Shown here piece by piece: positions 17,423 to 26,994 of a stretch of DNA of 64,000 nucleotides. Every line of letters begins with the position of its first letter. The first letter of the stretch is position 1. A model generated the notes under the pieces. That model saw only the letters and a program-made list of their open reading frames with translations, was not told the DNA's origin and made no database searches. Both the position numbers and the translations under genes were made by a program. This DNA is from Stenotrophomonas beteli (GTDB lineage Bacteria > Pseudomonadota > Gammaproteobacteria > Xanthomonadales > Xanthomonadaceae): assembly GCF_001431665.1 (NCBI RefSeq), contig NZ_LLXV01000057.1, positions 1 through 64,000 of the forward strand, given 5' to 3'.

Positions 17423-18352
17423 ATGCTCAAGCTGCAGTACACCCAAGTTGATGTATTTTCAGCACAACCAATGCGCGGCAATCCTGTTGCGATAGTCCAC
17501 TGCAATGAATTGCTCCCCGACCATTGCATGTTGGAGGTTGCCAGGTGGCTTGGTCTTAGTGAGACCGTATTCCTGCTTCCCCCCGTCGATCCCAGGGCGG
17601 ACTACCGGGTACGTATCTGGTCGACTCTAGGAGAGCTTCCGTTCGCTGGCCATCCCACCCTGGGCGCTTGCCATGCTTGGCTTGAATCAGGCGGAGTACC
17701 GCGTGGTGCGCGCATTTTGCAGGAGTGCGGTGCTGGACTAGTGCATATTCGCCATGAGCAGCGGCGGCGGAAAGATATGAGCGGATGCCACCCGGAGCCA
17801 ACTACCCTCAGCAAGCTGTCAGCGCAGCTGGCCTTCAAGGCTCCCCCCCTACTAAGGAACGGCCCGCTGGAGCCGGGTCTCCTGCCTCGTGTTTGCGAGG
17901 GTCTTGGTTTGGCTCCTGGGGAAGTCTTGGATGCGGCTTGGGTAGACAATGGTGCAGGTTGGCTGGCCCTCCGTCTTCGAAGTGACAGGGACGTATTGGC
18001 GGTGGTCCCGGACTACTCCAAGCTGATGGGTCTGGCGGTAGGTATTATTGCTCCTGCTCAGAATCAACCAATTACAGATGCAACGCGGTTCGAATCGCGC
18101 GCTTTCATTGCCGGCGACGCGGTGCCCGAGGACCCGGCAACCGGGAGTCTACAAGCCGGAATTGGCTGCTGGTTTGCTCAACTTGGTCTTGGCGCGGACC
18201 GATACATTGTTCAGCAAGGAACATGTTTGGGTCGCGCAGGCAGGATCTTTGTCCATCGGGAGCAGGACGAAATATGGATAGGAGGACACACCACAACCTG
18301 CATTAGTGGGGCCATTAGCTTGAACCCGCATCACATGCCGAATGAAATATAG
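17423..18352 (+). CDS. PhzF-family protein (isomerase/epimerase fold)
   Basis: PhzF-family proteins are soluble diaminopimelate-epimerase-fold enzymes. The named member isomerises DHHA in phenazine synthesis; most others have unknown substrates. The 309-residue protein shows the family landmarks: YTQVDVFSAQPMRGNPVAIV, the catalytic Glu in GLSETVFLLPP, GELPFAGHPTLGACHAW, WVDNGAGWLALRL and PEDPATGSLQAG. The length is normal and there is no sign of damage. No phenazine genes are nearby, so a general metabolic or detoxifying role is more likely. It stands alone between IS debris and the Bvg-like regulator. Confidence 0.88.
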   Translation: MLKLQYTQVDVFSAQPMRGNPVAIVHCNELLPDHCMLEVARWLGLSETVFLLPPVDPRADYRVRIWSTLGELPFAGHPTLGACHAWLESGGVPRGARILQECGAGLVHIRHEQRRRKDMSGCHPEPTTLSKLSAQLAFKAPPLLRNGPLEPGLLPRVCEGLGLAPGEVLDAAWVDNGAGWLALRLRSDRDVLAVVPDYSKLMGLAVGIIAPAQNQPITDATRFESRAFIAGDAVPEDPATGSLQAGIGCWFAQLGLGADRYIVQQGTCLGRAGRIFVHREQDEIWIGGHTTTCISGAISLNPHHMPNEI

Positions 18353-18470
18353 GTGCTGCGGTAATTCTGAATGCGCTTTTATTGCACTAACGCCAACGCT
18401 TCAGGGCATGCAGAGACAATGGCTCCTAATGCACTTATATGACGGCATCAAACATCAAAAATGCGGGCGA

Positions 18471-19112
18471 TCAGTTGGAGATGCCTTCATCGCGCAGGAA
18501 CTCGAACAACTCGGCGTCATTGCTGATACCCAACTTGCGCATGGCATCGGTCTTTTGGCGGCTGATAGTAGTCTTACTGCGGTTCAGATGCATCGCTATC
18601 TCGGTAACTGACAGGCCTGAGGCCAGCAGGCGGAGTACCTCGCCCTCGCGTGGTGATGGCTGCTTGCCGCCGGCTGCCACGGTTTCGCTGCCGAGTTCGG
18701 CGATGCGTTTTTTCAATCCCTTGCTGACATATGGCGCACCGCGATGCACGACCTGCAGCGCCTGCGGCAGTTCATCAAGCGAGGAGGCCTTGTCAATTAG
18801 TCCCAATACCCTAGTGGAGACCACCATCCGCAGGATGCCCAGGTTGTTGGCCATGCTCAGGAGCAGGATTGGCAGGTTGGGGTGTCTGCGCCGGATCAAC
18901 TCCAGCATCGCGAAGCCATCAGGCTGTTGACTCCCAGGCATGGAAAAATCGGTCACCAGGACGTCACAGGAATGGTCTTCCAATGCCTGCAGTAGTTCGC
19001 CCGGGTTGTTGGCCTCAGCGATCACCTCACCTACGCCACTGCCCTCAATTAGCGCCCGTGCACCGATGCGGACGATGGGGTGATCATCAGCAAGAATGAC
19101 GCGAAGTCGCAT
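18471..19112 (-). CDS. BvgA/LuxR-type response regulator
   Basis: This 213-residue two-component response regulator has a receiver domain (about 1-120) with the acidic pair ADDHPIVRIGARALIEGSG, the phospho-acceptor Asp55 in DVLVTDFSMPG, and the Lys in GLIDKASSL. A LuxR-type HTH follows at about 150-205 (SPREGEVLRLLASGLSVTEI, then LNRSKTTISRQKTDAMRKLG). It lies divergently, 68 bases from the start of a BvgS-type kinase with a matching phosphorelay, so the two are almost certainly partners. Likely targets are the adjoining c-di-GMP gene and autotransporter. Confidence 0.92.
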   Translation of the reverse strand: MRLRVILADDHPIVRIGARALIEGSGVGEVIAEANNPGELLQALEDHSCDVLVTDFSMPGSQQPDGFAMLELIRRRHPNLPILLLSMANNLGILRMVVSTRVLGLIDKASSLDELPQALQVVHRGAPYVSKGLKKRIAELGSETVAAGGKQPSPREGEVLRLLASGLSVTEIAMHLNRSKTTISRQKTDAMRKLGISNDAELFEFLRDEGISN

Positions 19113-19180
19113 GGGCTAGTATCGGATCAATAGGTGGATGGATGGGACGGACTGCTGTGGGGATTTCGTGCTGGGTGAAT

Positions 19181-22100
19181 ATGCATTTTTACCTCCGTGG
19201 TTTCTTGCTGTGCCTGGCCGCAGCGCTGGCCGTGCCTGCGCTCGCCCAAGAGGAAGCCTTGCCGTTGTCGCCGTCGCAACGCGCTTGGCTCAAGGCCCAT
19301 CCCACGGTGACAGTCGGATTATACGACAACCTCTGGCTGCCTTTTGAGCGAGTTGAGGATGGCCAACCGGAGGGTCTGACCTACGATTACCTCGTCGAGG
19401 CGACCAACCAGCTGGGGCTCAAAGTGACCACCCGTCGCTACGCCAGTTGGGGCGACGTGCTGCGGGCCGCCTGCTCAGGCGAGGTGGATATTGTGATGGA
19501 TGTCGCACTTACCGCCGAGCGCACGCGGTGCATGGTCTTCACCCGCGAGTACGCCGAAGCTCCTGTCGCGCTAGTAAGCCGCCTTCAGGACAGTCGCGCT
19601 GCACGAGATGCCGGCCTGGAGGGTCTGCGGGTAGTGACCGAAGGCGATTTTGCGTTCTCAGACAGCGCTCGGGAGCGATACCCAGCCGCCAAGCATGTGC
19701 AGGCCCAGACGACTTCGGAGGCGCTACAGATGGTCTCCGATGGTCAGGCCGACGTGTACTTGGGCAATGCTTATGTGGCTACCGCGCTGATCGCAGAGCT
19801 CGGTATTCCCCGTATCGGTCTGCTGCGGCCGAGCGATATGCCGCTGGATTCGCTGCACTTTGGCGTACCCAATGCCAAGCAGACGCTAGCCGAGGTGTTG
19901 GACCTGGCACTGACATCAATCCCGGAGGCGCGTAGTCACGCAATCCGAGCGCAATGGCTGCCTTCGTTGAGTTGGCTCGGCAGTGGAAAGCTGGCCCTGA
20001 CGGCCAGTGAGCGTAAGGCATTGGCGCAACCACTGTTTATCGGCTTCGCATCGAAGTGGGCGCCCATCTCCTTCATTGATGAGGAGGGCCAGCCTAGCGG
20101 CATTGCCGGTGAGTATCTGCAATCTTTCCATGCCATTGGCGCTGACAAACTCAAGCTGTTGCCGTTGGATAGCTGGCGATCTATCCGCGATGCCATGCGC
20201 GATGGTCGGCTCGATGCGGTGATCGGTGTACCCAATGACACCACGGCATTCGGCGCCGACTGGGTGTTCAGCCAGCCGTTTCTGACCGTGTCCAATGTGA
20301 TCGTTGTGAGAGATAGCAGCGGTCGCGTGTTGGATATGAGCGATCTCAATGAGCGCCGGGTGGCGCTTTCTGACCCAGAGAGACTGGGTTCCTTGTTGCG
20401 GGCGCAGGCACCCGATGTAGTCGTCGTGGAAGTTGCCACAGCCCAGGATGGCTTGGAACGGGTGCGCTCGGGACGGGCAGATGCGTACATCGGCAACCTC
20501 GCGGTGGTGGACCGATTCCTGCGGGACCGATACTCAGGCGAACTGCATATTGCGGCACCGGCAGGGGTCGAGGATCGGCTGGCATTGGCGGTGCGGCCGC
20601 AGCATGCAGCGCTTGCTTCGGCATTTGACCGCATGCTGATGAGCATGACGCCACGCGAGCGCGAGGCCATCCGGACCGACTGGATGGCGGTGGAGTATCG
20701 AACGGGGTTCGATTGGCAGATCTTCTTGAAGTGGGCCATCCCGCTGGTGCTAGTGCTGCTGACTGCCGGTGCAGTACACGCCGTAGGACACATACGCCTG
20801 CGGCGGGAGGTGGAGCAGCGGAGGTTGATCGAGAAGCGACTGGCAGAGGTCACCGGAAACCTGCCGGCCGTGGTCTATCAGGTCCAGCGCAGTCCAGAGG
20901 GGCAACTTTCGTTTTCATATATCGCAGGCGACATGCCATCGCTGTTTGGTCTTGAGGTGGAACAGGCGATACGCAATGAGCGCGAGCTTTTTTCGCGCGT
21001 GCACCCAGAAGATCAGCCGCTGCTTGCGACAGAGGTGGAGCGTGCAGCGGCGGCGGTCGATAACATTGTTTTGGATTTCCGAGTGCGCTCCGAAGATGGC
21101 TGGCGTTGGATCCGTTCGCGCGCCCGGCCACACCATGCCGACGACGGCGGTTTGCAGTGGAGTGGCTACTGGATTGATGTCACCCAGGTCCGCGCACAAG
21201 CGCAGGCGCTTGAAGCCGCCAAAGCCTCGGCCGAACAGGCCACAGAAGCCAAGGCAAGCTTTCTGGCCACCATGAGCCATGAAATTCGCACGCCGATGAG
21301 TGGTGTCCTGGGGATGCTTGAGATTCTTGCCCATACCGGGCTCGACAGCGAGCAACGCCGTGTGCTGGCAATTATTGAGGATTCAGCACAGATGCTGCGG
21401 CAGATCCTCGACGACATTTTGGATTTCTCCAAGATGGAGGCCGGCGCGTTGGTGTTGGAGGCCACGCCGATCAGTCTGCGGCGGACGATCGATAATACTC
21501 AGCAGATGCTGATTACGCAGGCAACCGCTAAAGGACTGCTGCTGAGCAACCGCATCGATTCACGCGTGGCTCATCAGCACATGGCCGATGGCATCCGCCT
21601 GCGCCAAGTGCTGTTCAATCTGCTGAGCAATGCGATCAAGTTCACTGCGCAGGGTCGAGTCAGCGTTCTGCTCGACCTGCTGGAGGACCGGCCGCGAGCG
21701 CAACGCATACGACTGACGGTACGGGACACCGGTATCGGTATCTCGGAGGAGCAGCGGACGTATCTGTTCAGTCCCTTCATGCAGGCTGAGGCATCTACCA
21801 CCCGTCGCTATGGTGGTACCGGTTTGGGCTTGAGCATCTGCCAACGATTGGCTGAGTTGATGGATGGACAGTTGGAACTTCGGAGTGCGCTGGGTGAAGG
21901 AACCGAAGTGTCGCTGACCGTGTGGCTGCCTACTGCAGCAGCCGATGCCGATGTCGCCGCTACCGCAGTGCCGAGCGAGACCGTGCTATTGCCACTGGCA
22001 TTGCGTCAGCAGAATGTCCTGATCGTGGAAGACCATCCTACCAATCAGGATCTGATGCGCTGGCGGATGCAGCAATTGGGCCTCAAGCACGAGATTGCAG

Positions 22101-22798
22101 GTGATGGTTTGGCCGCGCTGGCGATATTGGCCAAAGGCAATTTCGATCTGATCATCACCGATTGCCGCATGCCGGGCATGGATGGCTACGAGATGACACG
22201 TGAGATTCGTCGCATGGAAGCCAGCAGCCCACATCGCAAACGCATGCCGATCATCGCGCTCACTGCCAGTGCACTTGATGAGGAAGCGCGGTGCTGCCGA
22301 GAGGCTGGGATGGATGATTTCCTTGCCAAGCCCGTGCCGCTGGTGACGCTGCGGCAGGCGCTGATCCGCTGGCTGCAGAATGGTTCCGAGCACGCCGGCG
22401 ATCACCGTGATGAAGGGCTGGGCGACGATTTACCCGGGCAGGTGAAAGTGCCCGACTCGCGTGCGCCTGTTGTGCAAACAATCTCCGTGCGCGAGGCGCT
22501 GATTGCTAGGTTTGGCTCGATGCAGGTGGCGGATCGCATGATCGTCAGCATCGTTGCCACCACGCTGGAGGATCTGCAGGCGATGGATGTAGCGATAGCC
22601 GCGCAGGATGACGCGACCTGTGCGGACCGTCTACATCGCATTGCTGGTGGACTGGGGGCTGTAGGGGCTGAAGATGATGCGGACTGGGCGCGCGAGTTGC
22701 AGGCGGCAATTGAAGCAGACGGCATCGTTGCCCACGACGAGGAATGGACTACGTTCCGTATGGCGGTCATGCAGTATCTGAAGGAGCTGCAAAGTTGA
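19181..22798 (+). CDS. BvgS-type hybrid sensor histidine kinase
   Basis: This is a 1205-residue unorthodox sensor. The start at 19181 (MHFYLRGFLLCLAAALAVPA, ending ALAQ) gives a clean signal peptide; the frame is open slightly further upstream. Domains in order: two periplasmic venus-flytrap (SBP_bac_3) domains at about 40-265 and 275-500, a membrane span at 512-537 (FLKWAIPLVLVLLTAGAV), a PAS domain, HisKA with His700 (ATMSHEIRTPMSG), HATPase (NLLSNAIKFT, DTGIGI, GGTGLGLSI), a receiver with Asp994 (ITDCRMPGMDG) and an HPt domain with His1152 (LHRIAGGLGAVGA). That is the full BvgS phosphorelay order. The ligand is unknown; nicotinate or sulfate, known BvgS modulators, are not implied. Confidence 0.95.
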   Translation: MHFYLRGFLLCLAAALAVPALAQEEALPLSPSQRAWLKAHPTVTVGLYDNLWLPFERVEDGQPEGLTYDYLVEATNQLGLKVTTRRYASWGDVLRAACSGEVDIVMDVALTAERTRCMVFTREYAEAPVALVSRLQDSRAARDAGLEGLRVVTEGDFAFSDSARERYPAAKHVQAQTTSEALQMVSDGQADVYLGNAYVATALIAELGIPRIGLLRPSDMPLDSLHFGVPNAKQTLAEVLDLALTSIPEARSHAIRAQWLPSLSWLGSGKLALTASERKALAQPLFIGFASKWAPISFIDEEGQPSGIAGEYLQSFHAIGADKLKLLPLDSWRSIRDAMRDGRLDAVIGVPNDTTAFGADWVFSQPFLTVSNVIVVRDSSGRVLDMSDLNERRVALSDPERLGSLLRAQAPDVVVVEVATAQDGLERVRSGRADAYIGNLAVVDRFLRDRYSGELHIAAPAGVEDRLALAVRPQHAALASAFDRMLMSMTPREREAIRTDWMAVEYRTGFDWQIFLKWAIPLVLVLLTAGAVHAVGHIRLRREVEQRRLIEKRLAEVTGNLPAVVYQVQRSPEGQLSFSYIAGDMPSLFGLEVEQAIRNERELFSRVHPEDQPLLATEVERAAAAVDNIVLDFRVRSEDGWRWIRSRARPHHADDGGLQWSGYWIDVTQVRAQAQALEAAKASAEQATEAKASFLATMSHEIRTPMSGVLGMLEILAHTGLDSEQRRVLAIIEDSAQMLRQILDDILDFSKMEAGALVLEATPISLRRTIDNTQQMLITQATAKGLLLSNRIDSRVAHQHMADGIRLRQVLFNLLSNAIKFTAQGRVSVLLDLLEDRPRAQRIRLTVRDTGIGISEEQRTYLFSPFMQAEASTTRRYGGTGLGLSICQRLAELMDGQLELRSALGEGTEVSLTVWLPTAAADADVAATAVPSETVLLPLALRQQNVLIVEDHPTNQDLMRWRMQQLGLKHEIAGDGLAALAILAKGNFDLIITDCRMPGMDGYEMTREIRRMEASSPHRKRMPIIALTASALDEEARCCREAGMDDFLAKPVPLVTLRQALIRWLQNGSEHAGDHRDEGLGDDLPGQVKVPDSRAPVVQTISVREALIARFGSMQVADRMIVSIVATTLEDLQAMDVAIAAQDDATCADRLHRIAGGLGAVGAEDDADWARELQAAIEADGIVAHDEEWTTFRMAVMQYLKELQS

Positions 22799-22802
22799 GC
22801 AA

Positions 22803-22819
22803 TTTCGTACTTGTTGTAT
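22803..22819. promoter_or_regulatory. 17-base repeat, copy 1 (candidate response-regulator site)
   Basis: TTTCGTACTTGTTGTAT occurs here just after the kinase stop codon and again, identical, at 24671-24687 before the GGDEF-EAL gene. It overlaps a possible promoter (TTGAGC 22795-22800, TATAGG 22817-22822, 16 bases apart) for the small gene at 22892. Confidence 0.6.
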
Positions 22820-22891
22820 AGGACAACCGCCTCGGCGACGGCAAAGTCTAACTTCCGTCCCACAGCGCCATAGGCGCAGGCGAGAGTCCTC

Positions 22892-23212
22892 ATGAACAAC
22901 GTGTTCGCGCTCCGAAGCGCCGCTTCTACTAGTGCTTCCACTTCCAAGGAAGTGACTGCTGCACCTCGTCGCGCCGCGTTGGCCCAGCTCTTGAGGGATT
23001 CGGCACGCATCGAGGGCGAGGTGCTCTACCCATTGCTGGCAGTGTTGTTGGAAGCCCACCTGGACCACGGCCATGATGACTGTCGTGGCAACGCGAGCAT
23101 TCGTGACGGTTTGGACAACTTGGAGGTGCTGCTCGCATTGGATATCGAACGGATGGGGTTGCGACGGTCTCCCAAGACACCTTGTACGACGTTGCCGCGC
23201 TCGCGTAGCTAG
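22892..23212 (+). CDS. Small hemerythrin-like hypothetical protein
   Basis: The protein has 106 residues. Residues 30-80 (ARIEGEVLYPLLAVLLEAHL, then DNLEVLLALDIERMG) resemble part of a hemerythrin/HHE helix bundle, whose usual pattern is E..LYP.L and HxxL. Only some of the expected iron-ligand His and Glu residues can be recognised (HLDHGHDD), so the match is weak. It lies 93 bases after the BvgS-type kinase and just downstream of the first 17-base repeat. A chance open frame in G/C-rich DNA is possible. Confidence 0.4.
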   Translation: MNNVFALRSAASTSASTSKEVTAAPRRAALAQLLRDSARIEGEVLYPLLAVLLEAHLDHGHDDCRGNASIRDGLDNLEVLLALDIERMGLRRSPKTPCTTLPRSRS

Positions 23213-23322
23213 CGCGCAGCGCAAGATGCACTCGCTGGTATGGCTGGCGCCGACACGATCGATGGAGCGACGCTCCTTCCCACACCTTCAGACCGATCGA
23301 TGCCCCACCTGGTGAGGCGTCG

Positions 23323-24657
23323 ATGCTTTCGCATGTGAGCCTCCCCCCGATGTCCCGATTCCAGACCCCTCTGATATCCCTGGCCAGCAAGTGGCGGGGC
23401 GATCACATCATCAATCGTGTCGAACACAATGCGGTCATGGCCGATGTACTTGAGGGCGGGGCTGCAACCCCGCGTTATCTGTTCATGGCTACGATGTCCT
23501 GCGGTATCGCGATCCTTGGACTTCTGCAGTCCTCGGCAGCGGTTGTGATCGGCGCGATGCTTATCTCCCCGCTGATGGGGCCGATCATGCAGCTGGGCTT
23601 CTCGTTGTGTGTCATCGATTTCCGGATGATGCGTCGTGCGTTGATCGCGCTCGTGATCGGTACGCTCGTTGCGTTGCTGATGTCCTACCTGATTGTGAAG
23701 GCCTCACCCATTCGCGAAGCTACCAGTGAAATTCTGGCGCGGACGCGGCCCACCCTATTTGACTTGATGGTTGCCGTTTTCTCCGGGCTGGCGGGAGCCT
23801 ACGCGGCCATTACCCGCAAAGGCGAAACCATCGTGGGCGTGGCCATCGCTACTGCGCTGATGCCGCCATTGGCGGTGGTGGGCTATGGCTTGGCCGTCGG
23901 CAGTATGGCCATTGCAGGCAACGCTTTTTTCCTGTTCATGACCAATCTGTTGGCCATTGCCTTGAGTGTCACACTGGTCGCCAAGTGGTACGGTTTTGGG
24001 ATGCAGAACTCTTCACAGAGTACGGCCTGGCAGGCGGTATTGATCGCAATGACATTCCTGGTACTTGCCGTTCCGCTGGGTATCGCGCTGCGGGACATTG
24101 CGGCGTCTACGTGGATAGGCAATGGCGGCAGGGTCGAGACGGAGGCCTATCTTTCTCGCAACGGTGGTGCCATTGACAGTTTCCATGTGGACCACAGCGG
24201 GCAGGTACCGATCTTCAATGTCGTGGCTTTCGTGCCGCATTACCTGCCAATGGCAAAAATCGAAATTCAGAAGCAGATTCAGGCCAAGCTCGGTAGGGAA
24301 GTGCAGGTTGAGCTGCATCAAAGCCTGGAAGCCAATGACAGCATCCAGAACGGCATGGCCGATATCGATCGCATCCGCAGGCAGGTCGCATCCATCGAAG
24401 CACGCTTGAGCGCCGATGCCCAACGCACCGTCCTGGAGCAGGCCAGCACGGATGCCATCACGCAGCAGCTACTCGCGAATCTGGTGTCGGTGGAGGTTGC
24501 CGAGCACGAGCATATCGTCGTGGTGCGACCCCATGGCCCACTCATGCCGGAACAGAAAGCAATCCTGACGCTGGAGGCCCATCTTCAGGGTCAGATGCCC
24601 GGATGGACGGTAGTGGTACGTGCGCAGGAGGAGTCCCCCATCACTGTCGCCAACTGA
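23323..24657 (+). CDS. DUF389 membrane protein
   Basis: The 444-residue inner-membrane protein is of the DUF389 (TIGR00341-like) family; the function is unknown. The conserved core is present: MSCGIAILGLLQSSAAVVIG, AMLISPLMGPIMQLGFSL, and GLAGAYAAITRKGETIVGVA, followed by ATALMPPLAVVGYGLAVG. About five or six spans lie between residues 50 and 265, followed by a soluble helical C terminus. ATG 23323 has GGTGAGG at good spacing; ATG 23350 (MSRFQTPL) is an alternative. It lies inside the Bvg-like block, 56 bases before the GGDEF-EAL gene, and may be regulated with it. Confidence 0.9.
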   Translation: MLSHVSLPPMSRFQTPLISLASKWRGDHIINRVEHNAVMADVLEGGAATPRYLFMATMSCGIAILGLLQSSAAVVIGAMLISPLMGPIMQLGFSLCVIDFRMMRRALIALVIGTLVALLMSYLIVKASPIREATSEILARTRPTLFDLMVAVFSGLAGAYAAITRKGETIVGVAIATALMPPLAVVGYGLAVGSMAIAGNAFFLFMTNLLAIALSVTLVAKWYGFGMQNSSQSTAWQAVLIAMTFLVLAVPLGIALRDIAASTWIGNGGRVETEAYLSRNGGAIDSFHVDHSGQVPIFNVVAFVPHYLPMAKIEIQKQIQAKLGREVQVELHQSLEANDSIQNGMADIDRIRRQVASIEARLSADAQRTVLEQASTDAITQQLLANLVSVEVAEHEHIVVVRPHGPLMPEQKAILTLEAHLQGQMPGWTVVVRAQEESPITVAN

Positions 24658-24670
24658 CATGGGAGCGGGG

Positions 24671-24687
24671 TTTCGTACTTGTTGTAT
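24671..24687. promoter_or_regulatory. 17-base repeat, copy 2 (candidate response-regulator site)
   Basis: TTTCGTACTTGTTGTAT is identical to the copy at 22803-22819. It lies 26 bases before the preferred start of the GGDEF-EAL gene and 13 after the DUF389 stop. A partial match, ACTTGTTGCAT, is at 26843-26853 upstream of the autotransporter. Confidence 0.6.
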
Positions 24688-24713
24688 TCAGCTCCGCGCT
24701 GCCAGGCGGAACA

Positions 24714-26267
24714 ATGAACCCCAATCCAATACGGATGGTCCAGCGGGACGTCAAGATGAATGCGAATTTCACGTATAGCCTCATACCGACGCTCGACAGC
24801 GGATTGCTGGCGATGCTTGCCAGCAGCCTGGTATTCACGCTTGTGCGGGGCTTCCCGTTGTTCCTGATGTATCTGCGGCGCACTGCACAGCTTGAGCAGT
24901 GCGCCGTGCTCATGGGAGTATCATCGAAACAACCCATGCAGGCACAGGTACCTGTACCTGGGGCCATGCAAGATCGTTTGACCGCATTGCCGGGGCGCCT
25001 TCTGCTGGAGCAGCAATTACGTGGGTCGCGCGGTCAGGGGGCGTACAAGGCCGTGCTGGTGATCGGCGTGGATGGCTTCAGCGCCATCAACCAACTCTAT
25101 GGCCATGCTTTTGGCGATGAACTTCTGAAGGCCATTGCCGTGCGCATCCGGTCCGCTGTCCGCACCGAGAATATGGTGGTACGGCTGGCCGGTGACGAAT
25201 TCGCGATCATCGCAGAGGTCGAAGAGCTCGGACAGGCAAAGACCATTGCCAAGCGCCTGATGCAAGAGATGCGCCGGGCGTTTGTCATGAATGACAAAGA
25301 GGTCGAAATTTCCGTGAGCGTCGGTGTTGCCATGGAAACCATCGCTGGCGGTCAACGTAGTCGCTTGCTGACCCAGGCCGCCGCAGCCATGGCGGACGCC
25401 AAGGATCTAGGGCGCAACCGCTACGCGGTGTTCGACGTGCTGATGGGGGCGAGTGTTTCGGAAGTCGAGTTGATGGTGGGGGACCTGCGTCGCGCATTGC
25501 GCGAGAACGAGTTCTTCCTGCTGTACCAGCCAAAACTGGATCTTCAGAGCGGGCGGGTGATGGGCCTGGAGGCGCTGTTGCGCTGGAACCATCCTGAGCA
25601 CGGGCAGGTACCTCCGGATCATTTCATCTCGTTGGCCGAGAAGACGGGAATGATTGTGGATATCGGGCGCTGGGTGCTCAACGAGGCGTGCAGTCAGATG
25701 CAGCAATGGCGAAGTGAGGGTGTGGTGGATTGGTGCGTCTCGGTGAATGCTTCCGTCTTCCAGATCAACGCAGCCTCGTTCTACGTGGATGTGCTTGACG
25801 CTTTGGAGCGAAACGATCTGGATCCAGAAGATCTGTATATCGAGATCACCGAATCTGGTGCCATGCGCAACGCAGAATTGAGCCTGATGACGTTGCGCAA
25901 GCTTTCTGCTGCCGGTGTGCGGATCTCGCTGGATGACTTCGGTGTCGGTTACTCGAGCCTGTCGCACCTGAAACGCTTCCCTGTTCAGGAGTTGAAGGTG
26001 GACCGTAGCTTCATCAGCGATATTGCCGAGTGTTCGGAGAGCGAGGCCATTGTCAGGGCAATCATTGGCCTGGCCAAAGCGGTGGGATTACAGGTAGTTG
26101 CAGAAGGCGTCGAAACCGAAGAACAACAAGCGCTCTTGGCCGAGATGGATTGTGATGTAATCCAAGGCTATCTGATCAGTCGCCCGGTACGGGCGATTGA
26201 GGTGCCGGCACTGATCGCCAAGCATAACGAAGCAAATGACGTATTGAATCGGCTGTTGGAGAGCTGA
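24714..26267 (+). CDS. GGDEF-EAL c-di-GMP protein, probably a phosphodiesterase
   Basis: This 517-residue protein has one N-terminal membrane segment (about 25-50, GLLAMLASSLVFTLVRGFPL). A GGDEF domain follows at about 80-240, with the signature changed to RLAGDEFAII, and an EAL domain at about 255-505 with an intact signature (LEALLRWNHPEHG) and catalytic patches ITESGAMRN and LDDFGVGYSSLSHLKRFP. The altered GGDEF suggests it degrades rather than makes c-di-GMP, perhaps with GTP as an activator. ATG 24714 has AGGCGG upstream; ATG 24756 is possible. Bordetella places the EAL protein BvgR beside bvgAS; the parallel is suggestive only. Confidence 0.9.
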   Translation: MNPNPIRMVQRDVKMNANFTYSLIPTLDSGLLAMLASSLVFTLVRGFPLFLMYLRRTAQLEQCAVLMGVSSKQPMQAQVPVPGAMQDRLTALPGRLLLEQQLRGSRGQGAYKAVLVIGVDGFSAINQLYGHAFGDELLKAIAVRIRSAVRTENMVVRLAGDEFAIIAEVEELGQAKTIAKRLMQEMRRAFVMNDKEVEISVSVGVAMETIAGGQRSRLLTQAAAAMADAKDLGRNRYAVFDVLMGASVSEVELMVGDLRRALRENEFFLLYQPKLDLQSGRVMGLEALLRWNHPEHGQVPPDHFISLAEKTGMIVDIGRWVLNEACSQMQQWRSEGVVDWCVSVNASVFQINAASFYVDVLDALERNDLDPEDLYIEITESGAMRNAELSLMTLRKLSAAGVRISLDDFGVGYSSLSHLKRFPVQELKVDRSFISDIAECSESEAIVRAIIGLAKAVGLQVVAEGVETEEQQALLAEMDCDVIQGYLISRPVRAIEVPALIAKHNEANDVLNRLLES

Positions 26268-26994
26268 TGTAGTCGCAGTGCGATGTCTTCCGGTAGCTGC
26301 CGTACATCGCCAAACATCTAGATAAGATTACATCGCGCTAGTCGGCGATGCTTACCCTTTGCGTTGCGGGACTCCCCTTACCCGCAGCGTGCCGGCCGTC
26401 AGTGAATATTCCTGGCGCGAGACGCCCGCAAGGCTCGTCGTGATCCGGCCCTTGATGTCAGAAAAACGAGCGGATGAGAGAGCTGAGATCCGTGCTGGTT
26501 CAATGCAGCAGCTCCTTCATAACCCATGGGGGAAAGCAGCGACTGTCAGAACACAAGTGGCCGGGGTCGCTAAGGTCATCAAGCTGAACAGGGTGTGGCG
26601 CGGAGCACAGCGCCGCAGTTCCCCAGCATGAGTTGGACTCGATCCTGAGCAAGTAGGCCGCCCTTCGGCATCTTTATGGCCGGGGATAAGCGAGTAGTGG
26701 CCAGTCAGAGAAAGCAGACTTCGTGGTCGATCAGGGCAGCAACAAAGCTGCCCGAAATAGGCAGTGCTTGCGAATCAGGACATGCGTACCTGAGCTGTCC
26801 GTACGCGACATGAACAAGTATCAATTAACCGCGAAATTTGAAACTTGTTGCATGTGAGCGCTGGGGCTGAATCCGTAGATTTTCCCGGGCCAGCATGACG
26901 TCGTGCGCTTATCAAAGTGACGCTGAGCATAGCGACCCGACTCTGTTCCCTGCGGCAGTCGGAAGCGCCCATTCTTCTTTAGGTGAATCATTAA
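26268..26994. other. 727-base regulatory gap before the autotransporter
   Basis: No convincing gene. An open frame at 26359-26631 has no recognisable features. The A/T-rich end holds ACTTGTTGCAT (26843-26853), a partial copy of the 17-base repeat found twice in this block, and an AGGTGA ribosome-binding site at 26981-26986 for the autotransporter. A long leader or regulatory region is plausible. Confidence 0.5.

Noticed and set aside
22402-23224. Minus-strand frames over the end of the kinase and the small HHE-like gene
   Set aside because: Arg/Ser-rich shadow sequence without motifs.
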